Made by a program: the position numbers and the translations under genes. From Leptolinea sp. (GTDB lineage: Bacteria > Chloroflexota > Anaerolineae > Anaerolineales > Anaerolineaceae), in the NCBI GenBank assembly GCA_012798535.1, contig JAAZMZ010000020.1, positions 45,979 through 109,978 of the forward strand: a DNA stretch of 64,000 bases, in the 5' to 3' direction. Every line of letters begins with the position of its first letter. Position 1 is the stretch's first letter. Under the pieces are notes generated by a model that had not been told where the DNA came from, did no database searches, and was given only the letters and a program-made list of their open reading frames with translations. Below are positions 46,868 to 56,765 of this stretch, piece by piece.

Positions 46868-47686
46868 ATGATACTTGGTATTGATGTCAGCCGGTGGCAA
46901 TCTAAAGTTGATTGGTCATTGCTTAAATCCAACGGAGTGGAATTTGTTTTTATCAAAGCCACTCAGGGAAATTACATGACGGACCAAATGATGCTTAAGC
47001 ACGTCGAAGGCGCCAATAAGGCCGGACTGATCATCGGTATGTACCACTGGTGCGACCCAACAGTAAATGCTGAAGCGCAAGCCTTGTACTTTTTAAACGC
47101 CATCAACGGTCTGCCTTACAAGATGTTATCGGCTGATGTTGAACAACAATGGGGTGATTGGAAAGAATGGAGCAACGGAAGGGTAACCAAAATAGTGTCT
47201 CCGACCGTCATCAGCCAGAACGCCAAAACCATTGTCGATACACTATCGAAAAAAGCCAAGGTTCCTATTGTAGTGTATTCGCGAGCTTCATTTATAAACA
47301 CGTATGCCAAACCTGCTCAAAGCTGGCTGCCGAAATACCCGCTCTGGTTGGCTCATTACCCTTACAAATCATCGACCGTGCAGACTACCTGGCAGGATTT
47401 TATCACCTCCTACAAACCATCGATTGCCGGTCCGGCTTTACCTTCGGGATGCACCAAATGGACATTCTGGCAATTTACCGGTGATAAATTCATCCTACCT
47501 GGATGCGACACCCTTTTGGATATCAACTACTTTAACGGAGAGCTGGCAGATTTTAACAAGTTCGCAGGAATTACCACAACTACTACGACGAATACTCCAG
47601 CCGCTTCAACAACCTCCACTCTATCGGTTGAGGAACGCCTGGCCAGACTGGAAGCCCAGGCTAAAGCGCATGGATGGACATTGTAA
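46868..47686 (+). CDS. GH25 family lysozyme (muramidase), no obvious signal peptide
   Basis: ILGIDVSRWQSKVDWSLLKSNGVEFVFIKATQGNYMTD, GMYHWCDP, LSADVEQQ, PLWLAHYP. Confidence 0.9.
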   Translation: MILGIDVSRWQSKVDWSLLKSNGVEFVFIKATQGNYMTDQMMLKHVEGANKAGLIIGMYHWCDPTVNAEAQALYFLNAINGLPYKMLSADVEQQWGDWKEWSNGRVTKIVSPTVISQNAKTIVDTLSKKAKVPIVVYSRASFINTYAKPAQSWLPKYPLWLAHYPYKSSTVQTTWQDFITSYKPSIAGPALPSGCTKWTFWQFTGDKFILPGCDTLLDINYFNGELADFNKFAGITTTTTTNTPAASTTSTLSVEERLARLEAQAKAHGWTL

Positions 47687-47747
47687 GTTAATTTCAATTG
47701 GGTGAATTAGACCTGTTGCATACAGGTGTAACAGGATAGTTAAATAA

Positions 47748-48329
47748 GTGATTACAGGAAATAATTCCTTCTCGAAATTCCCGCCCGGATGGATGGTTGT
47801 TTATTCCATGACCGGATTGCTATTTTTAATAATGGGTATCCAGGTTCTATTTCCAAAAATAACTATCCCGATAATTGGACTGTTCATATCGGCTTTCGCT
47901 TCAGTAGATTTTATCGTTCATGAATTCGGTCATGTGATATTCGGTTTCCTGGGTACTTTTATCGGTGTGATGGGGGGCACACTGGCGCAGCTTTTTATCC
48001 CCGCAATTTGCCTTTATCTTTCTTTCTGGCGGCGGCAGTGGGTGGGAATGTCGATATTCGCCTTCTGGATTGGACAGAGTCTGCTACAAATCAGTGCATA
48101 TATACGGGACGCGAGACCTCAGACGCTAAAACTGTTCTCCCCATGGTCACTGCTTGGGGGAGGCCAGGCTATTCACGACTGGCATTACCTGTTGGAAAAA
48201 ACCGGCTTATTGCCGGCCGACCAGTTTTTGGGATGGTGTGTCTTTCTGGTTGGAGTGATCTTCCTTCTGGCTTCTGCCGGGATTATGTTTGCCCGGGCTA
48301 TCGGTTATCCTCGAACCAAATTCATGTGA
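47748..48329 (+). CDS. Integral membrane protein with HExxH (M50-like) motif
   Basis: Multiple TMs; DFIVHEFGHVIFGFLGTFIGVMGGTLAQLF. Confidence 0.7.
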   Translation: MITGNNSFSKFPPGWMVVYSMTGLLFLIMGIQVLFPKITIPIIGLFISAFASVDFIVHEFGHVIFGFLGTFIGVMGGTLAQLFIPAICLYLSFWRRQWVGMSIFAFWIGQSLLQISAYIRDARPQTLKLFSPWSLLGGGQAIHDWHYLLEKTGLLPADQFLGWCVFLVGVIFLLASAGIMFARAIGYPRTKFM

Positions 48330-48374
48330 CGAATTTTTGGATCGGCCAGGTCAAAACCCGAACCTGAAGCCAGA

Positions 48375-49556
48375 TCAAACAATCCAGTAATAATTTACCC
48401 ATCCGGCAAAATAAACAATCTGCAGTGTTAAAAGCGCCGCCATGATTGCTTTTTCTATGTTTTCATTCTTGATCTTCTCACCAGCCAGGATGAATACAGG
48501 AAATACAATCAGCAAATAACGAGAAACGGACACCAGCAGTCCGCTGCCGATTGGCAGCACACTTAAGGCAAGTGAGAGCAGACCAATTGATTTTTGCGGC
48601 CATTTAATGAGGATGTAGATACTACAGGCGATGAAAAGAAGAGAAAAGATCAGGTCGATCTTAAAGACATCCAGATAGGAAGAAGATAGATTTTGCCAGA
48701 GATTAAGGAGAGGATTATCATTTGCTCGGCCCCAGGCAGTCATGGCAACAAAGGGTGCCAATACCTCTCCTGTCATCCTGTAAAGGTACACCAAATGCGC
48801 CACCAATCCAAGTGGAGCGAGTAAAAGCCAGAGTATATCCGGTTTGATTTTGCGGATATTCCACTCTCGTCTTTCCAAATAAAACAAGAATAAAAATCCC
48901 CAGGCAAACAGACCCTGTGAGCGGGTTAACAGGAGCAAGAACGCCGAGATAGATGCCAGCGCCCAGTTGTTCTTCCAGCCGGCAAATATCGCCAGAAGAA
49001 TTAAAAACAGGAACAGGCTCTCTGTGTAAAAGGATGAAAAGATAAAGCTGGTGGGGAAAACATACAAGAAAGCCAGAGTTTTTTCAGCAGTCTTTTCAGA
49101 AAAACCGAAGAACTCAATGATCATTTTGTACAACAGGACGGCCGCCAGGAGAAAGAAGATATTGGAAAGGATCACGCCTAACGCAACATAATAGCCATCC
49201 GGCATGGATAGTCCCAGCCAGCCCAGGCTTTTTACAAGATATGGATAAAGCGGGAAGAAAGCGATGTTACTGTAGACTGTGTGGAGATCACTAGAGGGCG
49301 AATATCCCTGGGTAACGATGGAGAAATAATTGCCAGCATCCCATCGGGTAAATATATCGAAGGGGAAGAAGTGGGTGAGGTAAAATCCTCTTTCGGCATA
49401 TTTCGCATAGGTGGGATTAGGAAGATAATTTCCCACAGTATATAGAGCCACCAGCAGCCAGCAGGTACGGGTTACCAGAAAGGGAAAAAGAACAATCTGC
49501 CAGAACCAGTGCAAGTTTGAGCTTATTTCCCCTTTAATATTCCACGATCTGAACAT
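48375..49556 (-). CDS. PIG-V-like mannosyltransferase (GT-C) family membrane protein
   Basis: FTRWDAGNYFSIVTQGY, NIAFFPLYPYLVK, FLYVFPTSFIFSSFYTESLFLFLIL, LLTRSQGLF. Confidence 0.82.
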   Translation of the reverse strand: MFRSWNIKGEISSNLHWFWQIVLFPFLVTRTCWLLVALYTVGNYLPNPTYAKYAERGFYLTHFFPFDIFTRWDAGNYFSIVTQGYSPSSDLHTVYSNIAFFPLYPYLVKSLGWLGLSMPDGYYVALGVILSNIFFLLAAVLLYKMIIEFFGFSEKTAEKTLAFLYVFPTSFIFSSFYTESLFLFLILLAIFAGWKNNWALASISAFLLLLTRSQGLFAWGFLFLFYLERREWNIRKIKPDILWLLLAPLGLVAHLVYLYRMTGEVLAPFVAMTAWGRANDNPLLNLWQNLSSSYLDVFKIDLIFSLLFIACSIYILIKWPQKSIGLLSLALSVLPIGSGLLVSVSRYLLIVFPVFILAGEKIKNENIEKAIMAALLTLQIVYFAGWVNYYWIV

Positions 49557-49783
49557 GGTCATAATTGTATACAAAATTCCCAAAGCAGTGTGCGGATTCC
49601 TGAAATACCTTCATGGGTTTTATCGGGAAAAAACTTGCTGGTAATTGAATGGAAGGAACAGTCTCAGTCGGTGCTGTACTATAATCTTCAACAGAAGTGC
49701 ACATCAGAATTCAATTACTCCAATTGTAATGTTACGAGTTTCGATACTATTCTGAATTCATAGAATTTGCTTCAGGTGAGGAT

Positions 49784-51535
49784 ATGCGCCAATCTATATT
49801 GACCGGTGAACAGAACCAGTTACTGCAAGATGAGAAGTCACTTCTAAAGGATATAATGCTGCGCCTGGCAGAGATAGGTGTTCCACAGGACAGGCTGGAA
49901 ACCCTGCATAAATCCTCGATACAACTGGATGAGTTGTTCATGATCGTGGTAGTGGGGGAGTTCAATTCCGGAAAGAGCGCGCTGATCAACGCCATTCTGG
50001 GAGAAAAAGTGTTACCGGAAGGTGTTACACCTACCACATCAAGAGTAACCCTTGTCAAATGGGGAGAAAAAATCGGCGAGCAGATCCTGGATGATGGTTT
50101 TGCCGTACAAACCTATCCCCTTGAGTTGCTTAAAGATTTGAATATCGTTGACTCCCCCGGAACGAACGCCATCATCCGCCAGCACGAGCGATTGACCGAT
50201 GAATATATACCACGGAGTGATCTGGTGCTCTTCACGACATCGGCCGAAAGACCGCTAACAGAAAGTGAACGACAATTCCTGGAACGTATTTTATCCTGGG
50301 GAAAGAAAGTCATTTTTGTTCTGAACAAGACCGATATATTCGAAAACGATGCTGCTCTTCAAGAAGCCAGAGACTACATTCTTCAGCATGCCACTTCCAT
50401 GTTGGGTGAAATACCCGGTCTATTCCCGGTTTCTGCGCGGATGGCGCAGCGCGCGAAGATGGAGACAGATGAAGCTGAACGCCAGAAATTGCTGGAAGCC
50501 AGCCATCTGCCTGCATTGGAACGCTATATCGATTCGACGCTGGATGATAAAACCAAGTTGATGATCAAATTCCAGAATCCGCTGGGGGTGGCGGGAAACC
50601 TGGTCGAATTGACCCGCGATGGTATAAAAACCCGGGCAGAATCATTGAAAGAAGACAAGGAAACCGTCAACTCCATCGAGGTTGCCATTGCCGCCTATAA
50701 AAAAGACCTTGAACAGGAATTGACTCCTCGTCTGGCCGAGATTGAGAATATCCTACATAAACTGGAATTTCGCGGATTGGATTTTTTCGACCGCACCATC
50801 CGGCTCACCAATATTCATCATCTGGCCAAAGGAGATCGGATCCGCACAGATTTTGATAAAGAGGTCATTGGTGACATGCCACAGCAGATAGATGACCAGG
50901 TGAAATCGCTGATCGATTGGCTGGTGGAAAAAGACCTTCGTGAATGGCAGCAGGTCATGTCTTATCTCCAAAGAAGGCAGGCTGTGAACATGGGCCGCAT
51001 TGTCGGCGGAGCCGGGTCTTTACAGGAAGACCACAGTCAGGAGATCATCGAAAAGGTCGAAGAGAATGTTAAAACCATTGTGGAAAGTTATGACAGATTA
51101 AAGGAAGGCAGCCAGTTATCTGCCAGTGTGGAATCTGCGGTGGCGCAGACCGCCCTGCTTGAGGTTGGTGCCGTGGGACTGGGAACACTGGTGGCCACGG
51201 TCGTGGCCTCATCCGCTCTGGATATCACCGGAATGATCGCTGCCGGCACGCTGGCCATCATTGGTTTTTTCGTTATCCCCTTCAAGCGTAAACAGGCTAG
51301 AGACCATTTCAGAGAGAAGATTGTTACCCTGCGAACCACCCTGAATGAAACGTTGAAAACCACATTTGAACGAGAATCACAAAATGCTATAACCCGCATG
51401 AATAACAATATCGCACCGTACAGCCGCTATGTTCACGCGGAGACCGATAAGACTGACAGGATACTCGGGGTATTGGATGACCTGAAAAAACAGGTGGGTA
51501 TGATAATGGCGCGGATTGATGTGGAATTCAAATGA
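49784..51535 (+). CDS. Dynamin-like GTPase
   Basis: G1 GEFNSGKSAL, G2 TPTTSRV, G3 DSPGTN, G4 LNKTDIF; C-terminal hydrophobic segment VGLGTLVATVVASSALDITGMIAAGTLAIIGFFVIPF. Confidence 0.92.
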   Translation: MRQSILTGEQNQLLQDEKSLLKDIMLRLAEIGVPQDRLETLHKSSIQLDELFMIVVVGEFNSGKSALINAILGEKVLPEGVTPTTSRVTLVKWGEKIGEQILDDGFAVQTYPLELLKDLNIVDSPGTNAIIRQHERLTDEYIPRSDLVLFTTSAERPLTESERQFLERILSWGKKVIFVLNKTDIFENDAALQEARDYILQHATSMLGEIPGLFPVSARMAQRAKMETDEAERQKLLEASHLPALERYIDSTLDDKTKLMIKFQNPLGVAGNLVELTRDGIKTRAESLKEDKETVNSIEVAIAAYKKDLEQELTPRLAEIENILHKLEFRGLDFFDRTIRLTNIHHLAKGDRIRTDFDKEVIGDMPQQIDDQVKSLIDWLVEKDLREWQQVMSYLQRRQAVNMGRIVGGAGSLQEDHSQEIIEKVEENVKTIVESYDRLKEGSQLSASVESAVAQTALLEVGAVGLGTLVATVVASSALDITGMIAAGTLAIIGFFVIPFKRKQARDHFREKIVTLRTTLNETLKTTFERESQNAITRMNNNIAPYSRYVHAETDKTDRILGVLDDLKKQVGMIMARIDVEFK

Positions 51536-51718
51536 GCGTTGGAACACATCATTGTGCTGTTTTTTTCAGTGCATAGAAAGAGAGATGGATTAAAATTTCC
51601 TTTATCAGGCATAATTCATGGGTTGACCGGAATATGGAAGACAGGCAGGGTCGTAATTATCAACGAAAATGCAAATCCGGATGAGAATCAATTGTCAATG
51701 AATGAAAAGTTCTGAGAA

Positions 51719-52465
51719 ATGAAACCGGAAGAAGAAGAGTTGATCATCAAAGGCCAGATATTAAAAGACCTGGAAAATGAACTACTGACAGGTGATTTTT
51801 TTCTGTCACAGATCAAAAAGGAGCTCTATATTTTCGAAAACCGGTACAACGAGATCGTAGGGCTGCAGTACTCAAAACTTGAGAGATTGAAATCCGATCT
51901 GCGTTCCATCATTGATACGTATGCTGAAAAGAAAACACCAATAATCTCATTTTCTCCAGGAAAATATTCCCCTGAAAAAATGCAGGAGCATTATGAGGAG
52001 GATATTGTGCCTTCTTCCGCGCCAAACGGGTCGCAATCTTTGGCAGCCAAGAATTTATTCAGGCAAGTCGCAAAAGCAATCCACCCGGATCTTTCCAACG
52101 ATGAGAATGATCGTGTGATCCGAGAGGAATTAATGAAACGGGCGAATATCGCCTTTCTCAATAATGATATTGACCGCCTGCTGCAAATCATGAATGAGTG
52201 GGAAAACATACCCGAACAGATTCGCGGGAATGATCCGGGCTCCAGTCTTATTCGCACCATCCGCAAGATCGCGCAGATAAAAGAGCGCATCCAAAAGATC
52301 GATGAAGAGAAAATGTCGATCGTGAGATCTGATATTTACCGGTTCTACCAGAAGGACCTGAAGATGAGGAACAACGGGGGTGATCTGCTTCAGGCTATCT
52401 CGGTTGAAGTGAATAAAAATATCGAAGAGATACTCAGAGGGATTCAAACGTTGATAGAGCAGTGA
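51719..52465 (+). CDS. DnaJ-domain-like coiled-coil protein
   Basis: NLFRQVAKAIHPDLSNDENDRVIREELMKRANIAFLNNDIDRL contains J-domain helix II, HPD and helix III. Confidence 0.7.
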   Translation: MKPEEEELIIKGQILKDLENELLTGDFFLSQIKKELYIFENRYNEIVGLQYSKLERLKSDLRSIIDTYAEKKTPIISFSPGKYSPEKMQEHYEEDIVPSSAPNGSQSLAAKNLFRQVAKAIHPDLSNDENDRVIREELMKRANIAFLNNDIDRLLQIMNEWENIPEQIRGNDPGSSLIRTIRKIAQIKERIQKIDEEKMSIVRSDIYRFYQKDLKMRNNGGDLLQAISVEVNKNIEEILRGIQTLIEQ

Positions 52466-52781
52466 GGGTGTTAGAGATGGAATGCATCACCTTGACTTTC
52501 TTATAAGATTAGGAATGGAGTATGTGATTACTTAAAGCAAATTAAAAACATCTAGAAAATGCATTTTTAGCATAATTTTATATAAATTGTGAAGTTTCTC
52601 ATTTTTAATAAGGAGCGTTCGTAATTATATGGATTGTTTTTTCTTATTATGACCGGCAGTAGATGTGTGGTTGGATAGACAGATGTACTTGAAAATCTCG
52701 AGAGACCGAAAGAAAAAGAGAAATTGTGATTCTATCGAAATTAATTACGTAACAATTTTCCTAAAATAGTAATGGAATTAT

Positions 52782-53357
52782 TCAACACAAACTATTGGGG
52801 TATTTCACTTTTTTTTTTCTGGAGATGTAACCATTATCTTCTTCACCAAATCCAAGCAGATTTCCCCACGATCTGCATATATGACCAACGTATACTAACC
52901 AACGCGATTTTATAAAAATCCTGTCGCGATCTCTAATAATTACACCCGTTTCCTGTAATCGTTGTAAACGTTTGGTTGAATTGGATGAACCCAAAATCAT
53001 TTCAATGTTATTTATCGAAGTTATTTGTTGAGTGGAGATACGTTGTAATAACGTTACTCGAATACTTGTGATTGAAAGATCTACCAGGTGAAAATAGGCA
53101 TGCCCCAGTGCATTGTACGTAAACAAACAATATACTAATCCCCATATTTGGGTATTATTATCTAAGGGCTGCAATACAATTATCCAGAAGAGAATGATGA
53201 ATGGTAAGTTACCAATTAGTACACAAAATAATGTCAACCCTTGAAGAGGAACACGAACTTTGAGAAGCATCAATATTCGACTGGTTAAAATCTGAATAAC
53301 GAAGATCAGAATAGGCGAAAGAATCAACAAAATGAACGACAAAATTAGTGGAGACAA
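52782..53357 (-). CDS. Uncharacterised membrane protein with possible winged-helix-like C-terminus
   Basis: Several TMs, then QRISTQQITSINNIEMILGSSNSTKRLQRLQETGVIIRDRDRIFI. Confidence 0.6.
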   Translation of the reverse strand: MSPLILSFILLILSPILIFVIQILTSRILMLLKVRVPLQGLTLFCVLIGNLPFIILFWIIVLQPLDNNTQIWGLVYCLFTYNALGHAYFHLVDLSITSIRVTLLQRISTQQITSINNIEMILGSSNSTKRLQRLQETGVIIRDRDRIFIKSRWLVYVGHICRSWGNLLGFGEEDNGYISRKKKVKYPNSLC

Positions 53358-53363
53358 GATTCA

Positions 53364-53963
53364 TTATCCTTCAAAATAATCAAGGCATAAAAATTGACTG
53401 ATCACCCGATTTAGTGTAGTAAATATCCTCCCCAACAATGTGATTTTCAATTTTCCATCTTGTGAAATCGATAAAAAATTTGATGAAATAAGATCATTGA
53501 TTCGAGGATTGAGATCATCTCTGGATTGAAGGTAGTCAAATACTTCATTTTCCGTCTTGCCATCCGGCATATGCGCATCAAGATACAGACTCAACCTGAC
53601 AGCCGGAGATCCGTTTTGCGCCGTGGGATATAAGAATGAATACCCCATGCTTAATGCTCCATGCAGCAAATAAGCGCTTAACCATTCAAATGTAGAAATG
53701 ATGGGTGCGTTAGGAAAAATCGATAAGAAACTAGTGGAAAAGTGATAGAGCAAGATGAGAAATATTGGAAAAAGTGCGAATAATAATACAAGAGGAAGCC
53801 AGGGTGACTTAAAACGATGATTCTTCCAAATTGTTATATGGACAATCATCGAACTGACAAAAAAGATAAAAGCAATTATCAGAGAATTTATAAAAAACAT
53901 ATCTCTCCAAATTTGTACAATAATTGACAAAAATGATGCAGATTTGTGCCCGAATAATACCAT
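53364..53963 (-). CDS. Uncharacterised membrane protein, same architecture as its neighbour
   Basis: Several TMs, then NEVFDYLQSRDDLNPRINDLISSNFLSISQDGKLKITLLGRIFTTL; ends 7 bp before the neighbour begins. Confidence 0.6.
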   Translation of the reverse strand: MVLFGHKSASFLSIIVQIWRDMFFINSLIIAFIFFVSSMIVHITIWKNHRFKSPWLPLVLLFALFPIFLILLYHFSTSFLSIFPNAPIISTFEWLSAYLLHGALSMGYSFLYPTAQNGSPAVRLSLYLDAHMPDGKTENEVFDYLQSRDDLNPRINDLISSNFLSISQDGKLKITLLGRIFTTLNRVISQFLCLDYFEG

Positions 53964-54230
53964 AAGAAAAATATGGAAGGCATTTTCATATATAGTAATT
54001 GTATCTTGATCTTAAATTCCTCACCAATTTTAGGAATACCCATGGACACAAAAGAACAAGTAGACATAAAAACAAGGGGGGAAAGTTCAAAAATAATCAT
54101 CAGATATACGAATTTGATTTAAAATTGAATTTTAGGATTTGTGTCAGGTATTGGATATGAGGAGTGGATTTATTATAAGGAAACGTAGGATATCTTGTGA
54201 AGAATGGAATAATTAACGGGTTATTTTTAT

Positions 54231-56639
54231 ATGAATGAAAACAATGAAATCAAAAAATCAATAATTGCCAGGATGCTGGTCCTTATTGTTCCATTTTCAT
54301 ATTTACTCTTCTATTTGGTCCAAGGGTATTCTATCCTTGTCGGTAATACAGATCGAGTTGATGCACAGTTAACAGCCATTTTCGCAGCAAAAAATGCAAT
54401 TGAAGTAGGACAAATGCCATGGTGGAATCCATATATTTTCAATGGATATCCACTGTGGGGGAGCCCAAATGTTTTCCTCTGGTATCCATTCACTTGGATT
54501 GAACTTCTTGTGCCTCGATCCATGATTGTGCAGACTTCAACAATAATCGCCTGGCTGCATTATTTCGCCGTTTTTCTAACAAGCTTCCTATACTTTCGAG
54601 AAATTACACACGACGAAAAGTGGGCTTCATTTTCATCATTGGCGTACGGATTCTCCATTCCAGTAGCGTATGGTTTATCAATCGGCAATGCTCATATCCC
54701 GATTTATGTATATCTTCCATTATTACTTTTTTTTCTGCATACATTCAGGAAAAGAAAATTCACGAATAATGTTCTTGCCATTTCATTATCGTTATATGCG
54801 ATGATTACCGGGGGATTCATGCAATTGTTCGTATATGCGATGATCATAATTGGGTGCTATTTCATATTTCTTTTACTGGATTCAAATTCAAAAACAGAAA
54901 AAATCAATTTGTTCTTAATGTTACTGGCGTCGTCTGTAATTGCATTATTTCTCTCTGCACCTGTCTGGTTGTCGACATTCTTTATGTCGAAATATGTCTC
55001 GCGCGTGTTAGATACGGGAACAAGTTTGCGTATGGTGATAAATTCGAACTATATGGCTGATCTGTACCAGTGGCTGAGATTGTTTGCACCAAATGGATTT
55101 GGTTACAGTATGTATGTCCAGGAAAAAAATATCAGTTATGTAGAAACCATGGTGGTCTTTTGCGGAGTGAGCTGCCTATACTTGGCTGGTATTGCGTTAA
55201 TAAATAGCAGGAAGAAGATAACAGCGTTTTGGGGCATTATCACGATCTTTTGGCTATTATTAGTCTATTCATTGGTAGAGTTGGTACAGTATTTTGCTTT
55301 TGGGCGGATGGAGATGATGTACGGGCGGATACTTTTTCTGCTCCCATTGTGTCTGGCCGGTCTTGCAGGAATTGGAGGCCAATCATTACAGGAAAAGTCA
55401 CCTATAAAAAAATGGAAATTAATCCTGTACAGTCCGTTCAACATTTTACTAATAATCGCCATTCATGGAAATGCTAGATATATACACGATTTGCTACGAA
55501 ATATTGGCCAATTTTTCGGCGAATTTGTAAGAACACATAGATTATCGCTGGCTCCAGAAATGCTACCAGAGATTGAAACAACAAGGGTTGTCCTTATACT
55601 GATTATTATGATAATAATTGTGTTAATAAGAAAAATGAACACCTTACAATGGGGAGTTTTGATAATTGTATTATTGAGTGAAGTAATTCCTGGTACATAT
55701 TATATGAATAAGATTCAACTCAATCCATTAATGATTTCTCCAACCAGCGAGTTGTTTGCGTACGATAAAGTAGAGAAACCAATTCCCTTTTCCTCTTCAT
55801 ACCTGGAAAAATATCGCATTGTTGTTTCTGAGGAAACACCTTCTAGAAAGAATGATGAAGCGCCAATTCTGGCAAAGGATGCCAATCAAGGCTCAGTCTA
55901 TGGTTATTATTCGCCATGGGGTTATGCTAATGGTTATTCTGCCAACTTGGCGCAACTTATCCAAACAGTAGGAACAATCGATTGGACTGAAGACTGCGCA
56001 TCAGGTGGAATAATTAACGACCAGAAGGACATTTATTATAGTAGTCTTCGCCAGGTCGTTTTTGATCCCTCTTGTCATCCACGTCTATCAGACCTGATGA
56101 GTGTGGGAGCTGTTATTAAGGCTGATAGTGATTGGGAGATCATCGAAGATAGAGAATCCACTACAATACCAAGAGCCAGCCTTTTTTACGACTATCAAGT
56201 AATACCTGATTCAAATGATGCTTCACTGGCATTAGCCCAGGATGATTTTTCCTATAAAAAAACCCTGGTATTGAATAAATCACCTGAACAAAATATTGGG
56301 CAGGGGGATTCTACGGCGGTTCTGATTTTTGAAAAAAACACACCAAATGAAATAATAATCACCGTAAACACAAAATCATCTGCAATTTTACTGCTTACAG
56401 ATAATTACTATCCCGGTTGGAACGCAACTATCGATTCTCAACCAACGGAGATTTTCAGAGCCAATGTGGCTTTCAGATCTGTTTGGATACCTGAGGGGAA
56501 GCATACAGTGGTTTTTTCATATCACCCCCCGCTTTTGAAAGTTTCATTATTGCTGATGTTTTTTGGAGTAATGATATTAATCGCGATTCGCATGAATAGC
56601 TTTTTTTTGAAAAATATGAAGAATATGCAACCTGTCTAA
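54231..56639 (+). CDS. Large polytopic membrane protein, YfhO/GT-C-like (paralogue 1)
   Basis: Many TMs; NTDRVDAQLTAIFAAKNAIEVGQMPWWNPYIFNGYPLWGSPNVFLWYPF; C-terminal DNYYPGWNATIDSQPTEIFRANVAFRSVWIPEGKHTVVFSYHPP. Confidence 0.82.
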   Translation: MNENNEIKKSIIARMLVLIVPFSYLLFYLVQGYSILVGNTDRVDAQLTAIFAAKNAIEVGQMPWWNPYIFNGYPLWGSPNVFLWYPFTWIELLVPRSMIVQTSTIIAWLHYFAVFLTSFLYFREITHDEKWASFSSLAYGFSIPVAYGLSIGNAHIPIYVYLPLLLFFLHTFRKRKFTNNVLAISLSLYAMITGGFMQLFVYAMIIIGCYFIFLLLDSNSKTEKINLFLMLLASSVIALFLSAPVWLSTFFMSKYVSRVLDTGTSLRMVINSNYMADLYQWLRLFAPNGFGYSMYVQEKNISYVETMVVFCGVSCLYLAGIALINSRKKITAFWGIITIFWLLLVYSLVELVQYFAFGRMEMMYGRILFLLPLCLAGLAGIGGQSLQEKSPIKKWKLILYSPFNILLIIAIHGNARYIHDLLRNIGQFFGEFVRTHRLSLAPEMLPEIETTRVVLILIIMIIIVLIRKMNTLQWGVLIIVLLSEVIPGTYYMNKIQLNPLMISPTSELFAYDKVEKPIPFSSSYLEKYRIVVSEETPSRKNDEAPILAKDANQGSVYGYYSPWGYANGYSANLAQLIQTVGTIDWTEDCASGGIINDQKDIYYSSLRQVVFDPSCHPRLSDLMSVGAVIKADSDWEIIEDRESTTIPRASLFYDYQVIPDSNDASLALAQDDFSYKKTLVLNKSPEQNIGQGDSTAVLIFEKNTPNEIIITVNTKSSAILLLTDNYYPGWNATIDSQPTEIFRANVAFRSVWIPEGKHTVVFSYHPPLLKVSLLLMFFGVMILIAIRMNSFFLKNMKNMQPV

Positions 56640-56765
56640 CATAGATCCTGTTTATGATTCCATCAATGTTCAAATTCACTACAGGAATCATTTATAATCT
56701 GTCTGATTATTTCGGGGTGAATGACTAAATCGACATCATGATATTTTTCAAAGGAAATCATCAAC

